Assembly (NCBI GenBank): GCA_024281115.1
Contig: JAMXLI010000158.1
Coordinates: forward strand, 1 to 53,002
Source of the DNA: Terriglobales bacterium
Lineage (GTDB): Bacteria > Acidobacteriota > Terriglobia > Terriglobales > Acidobacteriaceae
DNA: 53,002 nucleotides
Reading direction: 5' to 3'
Below, piece by piece: positions 31,516-38,930 of the stretch. How positions within the stretch are numbered: the first letter of the stretch is position 1; each line of letters starts with the position of its first letter. A program made the position numbers and the translations under genes. The notes beneath the pieces are model-generated. The model was not told the DNA's origin. It did not search any database and worked only from the letters and a program-made list of their open reading frames with translations.

Positions 31516-32544
31516 CTACGCGGTTTTGCGCTGCTGCGGCGGAAAGGCAAACAGGGCCAGCTGCTCGGAGGCGGCGGGCCGCGCCGGCGCCTGCAGGCGA
31601 TAGCTGCGCCGGATGCCGTAACGCTCGCGCAAGCGCGCCACCAGCTCGGAAATCCGCTTGCGGTAAGCCGCGGAAACGAATGCTTTCCCGGCAAAACGCC
31701 GGCCGTAATCCTCAACCAGGTGAGGGAACTCGCGCTCGAGAAAAGGCAGGAACACGGCCGCGGAGCAGGGCTTCAAAAAGAGTGGATTGGCGTAGATGTG
31801 ACGAGCTCCCGCGTCTGCCGCCGCCCGCACCAGTTCCTCCAGGCGGGCGGGTGCATCGGTGATGCCGGGCAGCACAGGCGCGCAGATCACGCCCACATCC
31901 ACACCGGCCGCGGAAAGCCGGCGCAGCGCCTGCAGGCGCAGGTCAGGGCGCGGCGCCCGCGGTTCCAGCAGGCGGGCCAAGCCGGCATCGAGCGTGGTGA
32001 TCGTGATGCTCACCGACACAGAATTTTGCCGGGCCAGCTCCTGCAGCACGTCCAGATCGCGCGTCATCATATTCGACTTGCTGACCAGCCCGATCTCGAG
32101 CCCGCGGTGCAGCGCCAGCTCTTCCAGGATGGAGCGCGTCACCCGAAAGCGGCGTTCGGCAGGCTGGTAAGGATCGGTCGCCGTGCCGATGGCGATCTGC
32201 TCGCCCGGCTTCACACGCTTGAGGTCGCGGCGCAGCATCCAGGCGGCATTCTGCTTGACGTAGATCATGCGCTCGAAATCCAGGCCGTCACGCAGCTCCA
32301 TGAACTCGTGGGTATAACGCGCATAGCAGTAACGACAGGCGAACTCGCACCCGCGGTAAGGATTGATGGTCCAGGTGAAAGGCATGTAGGGCGCGCTGCA
32401 GCGATTCAGCAGCGAGCGCACGGGGAGAGTGAAAAACGACACATCGTGGCCGGGCTGGAGAAACTCGCCTTGCGCGGCAAGGCGGGCAATCCCCACCAGA
32501 GGTTTCTCCGCGGGCGGTTGGGGAATGGGGCTGGGGCGGCTCAC
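31516..32544 (-). CDS. SPL-like radical SAM protein
   Basis: The approximately 342-aa protein has the radical SAM cluster motif Cys-x3-Cys-x2-Cys as GCEFACRYCYAR, preceded by MPFTWTINPYRGC, the pattern of spore-photoproduct-lyase-like (Rv2578c-type) proteins. It continues IGTATDPYQPAERRFRVTRSILEEL and SKSNMMTRDLDVLQEL. The function of this subgroup is not established; DNA repair is one guess from SPL. The start is uncertain: GTG 32544, with AAGG upstream, or TTG 32568. It is followed 24 bases earlier in the window by YtfJ-like on the same strand. Confidence 0.85.
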   Translation of the reverse strand: MSRPSPIPQPPAEKPLVGIARLAAQGEFLQPGHDVSFFTLPVRSLLNRCSAPYMPFTWTINPYRGCEFACRYCYARYTHEFMELRDGLDFERMIYVKQNAAWMLRRDLKRVKPGEQIAIGTATDPYQPAERRFRVTRSILEELALHRGLEIGLVSKSNMMTRDLDVLQELARQNSVSVSITITTLDAGLARLLEPRAPRPDLRLQALRRLSAAGVDVGVICAPVLPGITDAPARLEELVRAAADAGARHIYANPLFLKPCSAAVFLPFLEREFPHLVEDYGRRFAGKAFVSAAYRKRISELVARLRERYGIRRSYRLQAPARPAASEQLALFAFPPQQRKTA

Positions 32545-32602
32545 CGGTATTCGCCTTTTGTTCGCCAAGGATAGCGAACCAGCGCCGCCCGGTCAAGCCA
32601 GA

Positions 32603-33385
32603 CTAAGACCGCTCCAGCCTAATATTGCCGTCACTGGTGCGGATCTCGAGCACCGGGCCGCCGCCGTTGATCTTGCCGCGGACCTTGTTCCGGCCGAAGC
32701 TGCCGGAGACGGTGACCGGGAGATCGAGGGTGATATGGCCGTCGCCGGTGCGGGCGTCGAGGTCGGCGGCGAATTCCCCGGGCAGGCGCAGGTCCACGCT
32801 GCCGTCGCTGGTGGAGACGCTCCAGGCCGAATTCATGCGCGAACCGGCGGCTATCTCCGCCTCCACATGCCCGTCGCCGGTGTGCAGCTCCAGGTTGTCG
32901 AAGCGGCCCTGGACGCGAATGGAGCCGTCGCTGGTGCGCGCGCGCAGGTTGCCGTCGAGGCTGCGCGCCTCGATACGGCCGTCGCCGGTATCCAGGCGCA
33001 TGGTCCCGCGCACCTGCTCGATCTCGATGTGGCCGTCGCCGCTGTGCAGGTCGAGGTTGGCCGAACGCGGCACCATCAGTTCGATGCGGATGGTGTGACG
33101 GCTGAAACTGAACATGACCATGTGCGGCTCGTGCACGCTGATCTGCACGTTGTTGCCTTCCTGATGCTCGTCGATCCGCACGTGGCCGGGGGCGATCTTG
33201 TAGCCTTCGGTGGTCACCCGGGCGGAAATCGCGCTGCGGTCCCAGCTCTTGACCGCGATGCTGCCGTCGCCCGAATCCACGCGAAGCTCAGGGGTTCCCG
33301 TCAAGGAATAGTCCTTGTTCCATTGGTCGGCACGGACCAGGGCAGGGGCGGCCAGCAGAAGGAGCAGCAGGATTGGATAGCGCAC
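32603..33385 (-). CDS. Secreted DUF4097 beta-repeat protein
   Basis: The 260-aa protein has a signal peptide (MRYPILLLLLLAAPALVRA) and a chain of short repeats, VDSGDGSIAVKSWDRS, LHSGDGHIEIEQVRGT, LDTGDGRIEARSLDG, ARTSDGSIRVQG and LHTGDGHVEAEI, each with the S/T-x-D-G-x-I core of DUF4097 (bacterial adhesin-like beta-helix). GTG start with GGAGG five bases ahead. Likely periplasmic or surface structure; binding partner unknown. The stop lies 34 bases upstream of the radical SAM gene start region. Confidence 0.85.
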   Translation of the reverse strand: MRYPILLLLLLAAPALVRADQWNKDYSLTGTPELRVDSGDGSIAVKSWDRSAISARVTTEGYKIAPGHVRIDEHQEGNNVQISVHEPHMVMFSFSRHTIRIELMVPRSANLDLHSGDGHIEIEQVRGTMRLDTGDGRIEARSLDGNLRARTSDGSIRVQGRFDNLELHTGDGHVEAEIAAGSRMNSAWSVSTSDGSVDLRLPGEFAADLDARTGDGHITLDLPVTVSGSFGRNKVRGKINGGGPVLEIRTSDGNIRLERS

Positions 33386-33586
33386 ACCAACCTCCGTCAG
33401 ATGCGTCGAGGTATGGTACGCGAGTTGCCGGGAGAAAGTTCCTGCCGGCAGGGGGGCATTCAGGGGCGGCTGCCCCCGGGCTGGTGCGATTTTTCAACTA
33501 CAGCGTGGCAGGAGCTAAGTGGTCCCGAGCCGCGGAACGCCGAAGCGGCAAACCGCGGAGAACACGAGGCTCCCCAGGGCTCGAAG

Positions 33587-33727
33587 TCAGGCGTGGCGAC
33601 CGGCCGGCTTCGCCTTGCCCGGCAATTTGGGCGCGAAATGGTGCTCCGCGATAACCGCCGAGGTGCACATGATGGGGATAATCAGGAACACGAAAAGGGC
33701 AATAAGTGCCATGAAGAGGATGGGCAT
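33587..33727 (-). CDS. 46-residue membrane peptide
   Basis: A small open frame with an excellent Shine-Dalgarno sequence (GGAGGTGG, six bases before ATG 33727) encodes MPILFMALIALFVFLIIPIM, a single hydrophobic helix, then CTSAVIAEHHFAPKLPGKAKPAGRHA, a basic tail. It is too short for most gene finders. There is no known family. The convincing ribosome site and tidy protein make it likely real. Confidence 0.6.
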   Translation of the reverse strand: MPILFMALIALFVFLIIPIMCTSAVIAEHHFAPKLPGKAKPAGRHA

Positions 33728-33913
33728 AGGCCACCTCCGGGCCCATGGTGCAGGGAAAGGAACCAGCTTCGCAGTGACGGGTCTCACCCGTGCAGGTGAT
33801 GGGGGGACCAAGCCGCGGGCCAAGGACGTCTAGGCGGCCCAGCCAGCCTAGGACCTTCGTTACTTGGACGGGCGCGAACTTGCCCGGCATTCTGTAGCGG
33901 GGACCCTGCCGAG

Positions 33914-35098
33914 ATGGCCACGCTTACCGTCGCGATTTTCTCCTCCGATCGGGACCAACTTGAACACCTGCAGGAGCTGGTGAATGCGACCGCCGCTGCG
34001 CGGACGGTCCTCGCCGACATGCTGGAGGACCAGGAACTGCTCCTGCGCAAGATTGCGGCGCTGCAGCCCCAGGTGGTCCTGGTGGACCTGGCGCCCGGGA
34101 ACCCGGCAGCGGCGCTCAAGCTGATTGAAACGTTGCGCGCAGAATTTCCGGCGGTGGCCGTGTTCGCCAGCGGAGAGACTTCCAAGCGGCAGATGATCGT
34201 CGAGGCCATGCGACGGGGAGCTTGCGAATTCCTGGACCGGCCGCCGGCCACCACGGCGCTGCTGGAAGCCTTCAGCCGACTGGGCGCTGCGCGGCGGCGC
34301 GGCGGCGAGGAAGGTCGCGGCAAGGTGATCACCGTGCTGAACGCCAAGGGGGGCTGCGGTGCGACCACGGTGGCGGTGAATATCGCGGTGGCCCTGAATG
34401 AGGCCCACGGCGGCGCGGTGCTGGTGGATATGGCGCCCATCGGCCACTCGGCGCTGCACCTGAATGCCCGGCCGGTGTTCGGCTTCGTGGATGCCATACA
34501 AAACGCGCACCGGCTGGATTCCGCGTTGCTCGATGGTTTTATCACCAAGTGCTCCTGCGGCCTGGCCCTGCTGGCTGGCAGCCCGGTTCCAGTTCCCCTG
34601 AAGGTAACGGAAGACGATCTGGGCCGGGTTTTCGACCTGCTGATTGCTCATTACAAGTACGTGGTGGTGGACGCGTCCTCGCGCCTGGACATGCCGGTGC
34701 GCGTCGTGGGCAACCTGTCGGACTCGGTGCTGATGGTGGCCGAGACCGACATAATCGCCCTCCTGTGGAACGCAGCCCGCGTGCAGAGTTTTCTGGGGGA
34801 GAGCGGGCGGGAAAAGGTGCACCTGGTACTGAACCGCTTCCGGCGCACGCCCGAATTCAGCGACGCGGATGCCGAAGCCGCTACCGACGCCAAGATCCTG
34901 TGGAAGATTCCCAGCCAGTACTTCGTCGTGGGCACCGCCATTGACCGCGGCACACCCGTGGCGCTTTCAAAAAATTCGGAAATCGCGCGCTCGTTCCGCG
35001 GACTCGCCGACGCGGTCGCCGGCCAGCAGGTGCGACCGCCACGCGGGCTGCTGCACAGCGAGGCAGCCTCGCGAATCCGCGCGTTCAGCATGCCCTGA
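33914..35098 (+). CDS. CpaE/TadZ-like ATPase with receiver-like N-domain
   Basis: The 394-aa protein has an N-terminal atypical receiver domain (about 1-120, with VVLVDLAPGN where the phosphoacceptor region lies) joined to a MinD/ParA-type ATPase with deviant Walker A KGGCGATT (145-152) and VLVDMAPIG. Such proteins localise Tad/Flp pilus machines to the cell pole. The remaining tad genes are absent here, so its partner may be the type IV pilus system of this window or a distant locus. ATG 33914 has no strong Shine-Dalgarno. It converges on the M16 gene, 15 bases between stops. Confidence 0.85.
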   Translation: MATLTVAIFSSDRDQLEHLQELVNATAAARTVLADMLEDQELLLRKIAALQPQVVLVDLAPGNPAAALKLIETLRAEFPAVAVFASGETSKRQMIVEAMRRGACEFLDRPPATTALLEAFSRLGAARRRGGEEGRGKVITVLNAKGGCGATTVAVNIAVALNEAHGGAVLVDMAPIGHSALHLNARPVFGFVDAIQNAHRLDSALLDGFITKCSCGLALLAGSPVPVPLKVTEDDLGRVFDLLIAHYKYVVVDASSRLDMPVRVVGNLSDSVLMVAETDIIALLWNAARVQSFLGESGREKVHLVLNRFRRTPEFSDADAEAATDAKILWKIPSQYFVVGTAIDRGTPVALSKNSEIARSFRGLADAVAGQQVRPPRGLLHSEAASRIRAFSMP

Positions 35099-35113
35099 GG
35101 CCAGAGTGCCGGC

Positions 35114-37273
35114 CTAACGCTTGGGCCGCTCGAAAAGATTTTCCTCCACCGGCGGATTGACCTGGAACTCCAGCACGTTGACCGTGCTCGACACTCTTCC
35201 GTTCTGCCGGTTGACATGCTTCGCCGGCAGGGTCAGCCCGTCCAGCGTTTTCCAGTCAGACAAGTCAGTTTCGCCCTGAAACGGTCCCGAAGGGCCGACG
35301 GCGGGGTAGGATTCGCGCAGGATCTTGCCGCTGGCGGGCTCGACGTAGTAGCGCACCGGGGTGCCGGCCGCGCTGACGTCCAGAATGGTGGCCTGCGTAT
35401 CGCCGATCTTGACGTTCTGGCCCGCTGCAAAGGCGAATTGCGGATCGGAGAGGTGCTGCGCCACAAAGAGTGGATCGCGCTTCAGTTGCTCCAGGAGTTC
35501 TTTCCGCTGAGAAGCGGGAAGGTCCTCCACCGCTCCGTTCGGGGCCAGCATGAAAGCTGATTCGGGGGTGGAAACGATGGTCATGGTCTGCTCGCCCTGC
35601 TGCATGCTGGCGCGCACCCGGTCGGGAAAGACAATGGTGGCTTCCACCTGCAGGTTGACCTCGCCGGATGGCGCCTGCGCGGTCTGCGTCATCTTTTCCA
35701 GGAGGGAGTGCACCGAGGCGACTTTGGCTTCTCCGCCCATGGCGGCTACTACTTTGGCCATGAGTGCCTTGCCTTCGGAGTTGGACGCAGCCGGCTTGAC
35801 CTCAGCCGGGGCTTCCGCCGGGCCGGCCGGGGAGGCCGGGGAGGGAGTTCCCGGGATGGTGATGTCGATCGGCGTTACCGCGCCCAGGGTGCTGAGCGGC
35901 TGATCGAATTCCTTTTCATTTCCGACCACCAGCACCGCCAGCTGGTTGGCATGAATGTATTTTTCGGGAACGCGCGCTACCTCCTCCACCGTGACCTTCT
36001 CGATGCCGGCGCGGAAGCGCTCCAGGAAATCCGGCGGGTAGCCATAGAACTCGTACGCCAGGCGCTCACGCAGCACCTTGCCCGGCGAATCGAAGTTGAA
36101 GACGAACGAGTTGAGGATGGAATCCTTGGCGCGCTTGAGCTCCTGCTCGCTAATGGGGTGAGTTTTGAGGTCGGCTATCTCCGTCTCCAGGGCGCGCACC
36201 GCGCGGACCGTGTTCTTGCTTTGCGTTCCCAGGCCAATGCGCAGAACGCCAGGATGATCGAACGCGGTGCCGATGCCACCTCCAACGGAATAGGCCAGGC
36301 CCTGGCGGGTGCGGATATCGGAGATCAGGCGCGAGGAGAAGCCGCCGGCAAAGGCTTCGTTGAAGACCTCGATGGCATAGTAGTCGGGATTGCGGCGCGT
36401 GGTGCCCAGGGCGACCATGCGTACCAGGCTCTGGTCCACATCGTTCTTAGCGATCCCATAGTAGCCGGGATTCGCGGGGTGAAATTCAATCTCGGGCCGG
36501 GGCGCGGGCGGTCCCTCCGGCCAGGAGCCGAACACTTCGCGCAGTTGCGCCTCCACCTGCGCACTGTCGAAGTCCCCCACGATGCCGAAGATGATGTTGT
36601 TGGGGTGAACGTAGCGTTGGTGCCATTGCAGCAAGTCGTCGCGGGTAATGGCGGCAACGGTGGCGTACTCGGGCTCGCGGGCATAGGGATTGTCAGCGCC
36701 GTACGCCAGCTTCAGCGATTCGCGCGCGGCGATCTCCTCCACGTCGTCGTTGCGGCGGGAGATGCCGCTGTCCATGTGCCCCTTGGCCAGCTGCAGCTTG
36801 TCCGGGCGGAATGAGGGCTGCCGCAGGACCTCAACAAAAACATTAAAAACATCCCTAAAGTCCTGCTTGAGGCAGGAGAAAGCGATGGTGGTTGAATCGC
36901 TGCCGCCGCCGGTTTCCACCTTGGCAGCGCGCATTTCCAGAAAGTCGTCGAGCTGATCGCCGGTACGCGCCACCGTGCCGCCGGTGCGCCACACCTGGCC
37001 GTAAAGGTCAACCAGGCCCGTTTTACCCCGGGGCTCGGAGCGCGAACCGCCACGAATGCGCGCCACCCCGTCGATGAGCGGCAGCTCATGGTCCTCCTGG
37101 AGAAAGATCACCATGCCGTTGGGCAGCTGAATCCGCCGGGGCTGGACGGGTTTGAACGCAGGCAGGGGGGGCACGGGGACCTGCTTCCAGGTCGGTGCCT
37201 GCGCAACAGCGGCAGAGCAGAGCAGGAGGCAGGCGCAGATGACGTTACGGGCGGAGCGCAAGCGGCTGCTCAC
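35114..37273 (-). CDS. M16B peptidase-like subunit (non-catalytic) with C-terminal LolA-like extension
   Basis: The 719-aa protein has two M16 domains. The HxxEH zinc motif is replaced by GLVDLYGQVWRTGG, so it cannot bind zinc normally, while the substrate-binding element RTRQGLAYSVGG (R...Y) is kept. That makes it the beta-like partner of the gene upstream. Residues from about 500 form an extra domain (LMAKVVAAMGGEAKVASVHSLL...) that resembles an outer-membrane lipoprotein-carrier-type fold, unusual for M16. A signal peptide precedes the body. GTG start overlaps the neighbour's stop by four bases (GTGA). Confidence 0.88.
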   Translation of the reverse strand: MSSRLRSARNVICACLLLCSAAVAQAPTWKQVPVPPLPAFKPVQPRRIQLPNGMVIFLQEDHELPLIDGVARIRGGSRSEPRGKTGLVDLYGQVWRTGGTVARTGDQLDDFLEMRAAKVETGGGSDSTTIAFSCLKQDFRDVFNVFVEVLRQPSFRPDKLQLAKGHMDSGISRRNDDVEEIAARESLKLAYGADNPYAREPEYATVAAITRDDLLQWHQRYVHPNNIIFGIVGDFDSAQVEAQLREVFGSWPEGPPAPRPEIEFHPANPGYYGIAKNDVDQSLVRMVALGTTRRNPDYYAIEVFNEAFAGGFSSRLISDIRTRQGLAYSVGGGIGTAFDHPGVLRIGLGTQSKNTVRAVRALETEIADLKTHPISEQELKRAKDSILNSFVFNFDSPGKVLRERLAYEFYGYPPDFLERFRAGIEKVTVEEVARVPEKYIHANQLAVLVVGNEKEFDQPLSTLGAVTPIDITIPGTPSPASPAGPAEAPAEVKPAASNSEGKALMAKVVAAMGGEAKVASVHSLLEKMTQTAQAPSGEVNLQVEATIVFPDRVRASMQQGEQTMTIVSTPESAFMLAPNGAVEDLPASQRKELLEQLKRDPLFVAQHLSDPQFAFAAGQNVKIGDTQATILDVSAAGTPVRYYVEPASGKILRESYPAVGPSGPFQGETDLSDWKTLDGLTLPAKHVNRQNGRVSSTVNVLEFQVNPPVEENLFERPKR

Positions 37274-38808
37274 TCGGCGCCTCCCTTGGGCGCGGGCTGC
37301 ACGGGCGCCGCCGCGGGTGGCGGTGTGATGTTCTCGATGGTGCCCACGGTGCGGTTTTCATCCACGAAAACCTTGTTCGCGACGCGGCGGATGTCGGCCT
37401 TGCTCACCCGGTCAATGCGTTCCACGTCGCGAAACAGCTCGCGCCAGTCGCCAAAGCGCGCCTGATAGGTGCCGAGTTGAAAAGCGAGCCCCTGGTTATC
37501 GCCCAAGCCGCGGATCAGATCAGCCTTGGCGCGCGTCTTCATCATCTTCAGCTCGTCGTCGCTGACGTCTTCGCTCTTGAGCCGCTGCAATTCGGCGCGA
37601 ATGGCCACGCCCATTTCCTGGGGTGTGCGGCCGGGCAGGGGCACGGCATAGAAGTACACCAGGTTGGGATACTTGGTGCCGGGCAGGCCATATCCGCCTG
37701 CCGCCTGGGTGGCAATCTTCTTGTCGCGCACCAGGGAGCGGTACAGGCGCGAGGTCCGACCGTTGGACAACAAATCGATGATGGCGTCGTACACGGCATC
37801 GTCGGGATCGCGGTAATCCGGACGGTGATAGCCCTCCACGTAAAACGGTTGCGAGGCGTCCCGCAGGACGGCTTCGCGTTGCGCGTTCTGCGGGGGTTCG
37901 ACGGTATGCAGGTCCGGCGGCTTGGGATGCGAGGGGATGCGGGCAAAATACTTCTCCAGCACCGGGAGCGCCTGCGCCGGCTTCAAATCGCCGACCACGG
38001 TCACCACCATGTTGGAGGGAACGTAGTAGGTGCGAAAGAAGTTGGCAGCTTCCGTGGCGGAGAGGGATTCCAGGTCCGACATCCAGCCCACCGTGGGAAC
38101 GTGGTAAGGATGGGCCAGGAAGGCAGCAGCGGTGAACTGCTCGATGAGCCGGCCGGTGGGCTGGCTATCCACGCGCATGCGACGCTCTTCCATGACTACA
38201 TCACGCTCCTTGTAGAACTCGCGCATTACGGGGTGCGCGAAGCGCTCCGATTCCAGGTAAGCCCATAGCTCCAGGCGGTTGGCCGGCATGGAGTAGTGGT
38301 AGCCGGTTTCGTCCTCATTGGTGAAGGCGTTGACACCTTCGGCGCCCTGCCGTTCCAGGATCTCGTCGAACTCATTTTTGACTACGTACTTATCGGCGGC
38401 CGCGATAGCGTCTTTCCATTCCTTTTCAAGGGCGGCAATCTTGCGGGAGTCGCGAGGTCCATCCTGGTGCAACTGATATTGATAGGCGGCGTAGGCGCGC
38501 TCCACCTTGTCGAGCGCCAGTTTTTCCGCGGGGTAGTCTTGCGTGCCGATCTTATCGGTGCCCTTGAAAGCCATGTGCTCCATCATGTGGGCCAGGCCGC
38601 TGTGGCCCTTGGGGTCCTGCGCTGAGCCGGCATCCACCAGGGTGAAAAACGAAAAGACGGGCGCTTCAGGGCGTTCGCAGAGCAGCAGCGTCAGGCCGTT
38701 CGCCAATTTCTTCACCGTAATGCGTTTTTCGAAAGAGGCCATGTCCTGGGCGGACGCCAGGCAAGAAAGAACGAAGATCAGCGAGAGCAGAGTACAGCGG
38801 CGTTTCAT
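37270..38808 (-). CDS. M16B zinc metallopeptidase (catalytic subunit)
   Basis: The 512-aa protein has a signal peptide (MKRRCTLLSLIFVLSCLASAQ) and the inverted zinc site HMMEH in GLAHMMEHMAFKG, with the downstream ERMRV/ENEDETGYHY region supplying the third ligand. The C-terminal domain lacks the RxxGLAY element held by the partner. Together the two form a heterodimer like mitochondrial processing peptidase. GGAGG lies four bases before ATG 38808. Substrate is probably periplasmic peptide. Confidence 0.9.
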   Translation of the reverse strand: MKRRCTLLSLIFVLSCLASAQDMASFEKRITVKKLANGLTLLLCERPEAPVFSFFTLVDAGSAQDPKGHSGLAHMMEHMAFKGTDKIGTQDYPAEKLALDKVERAYAAYQYQLHQDGPRDSRKIAALEKEWKDAIAAADKYVVKNEFDEILERQGAEGVNAFTNEDETGYHYSMPANRLELWAYLESERFAHPVMREFYKERDVVMEERRMRVDSQPTGRLIEQFTAAAFLAHPYHVPTVGWMSDLESLSATEAANFFRTYYVPSNMVVTVVGDLKPAQALPVLEKYFARIPSHPKPPDLHTVEPPQNAQREAVLRDASQPFYVEGYHRPDYRDPDDAVYDAIIDLLSNGRTSRLYRSLVRDKKIATQAAGGYGLPGTKYPNLVYFYAVPLPGRTPQEMGVAIRAELQRLKSEDVSDDELKMMKTRAKADLIRGLGDNQGLAFQLGTYQARFGDWRELFRDVERIDRVSKADIRRVANKVFVDENRTVGTIENITPPPAAAPVQPAPKGGAE

Positions 38809-38930
38809 TCAGCCTCCACAGCGGTCAGGGAGCGGTGGGAAGGAATCCTGAAAGTAAGGCGCGGCGGAGCAGGTTGTCAAACCCGCCTTGCCGCGGCCGA
38901 GCCGGAGGAGTGCGAATAAGGCGCCGGTTT

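Noticed and set aside
30724-32574. Long plus-strand open frame across the Rieske end and radical SAM gene
   Set aside because: Out of frame with Rieske and antisense to YtfJ-like and SPL-like genes, which have clear motifs.
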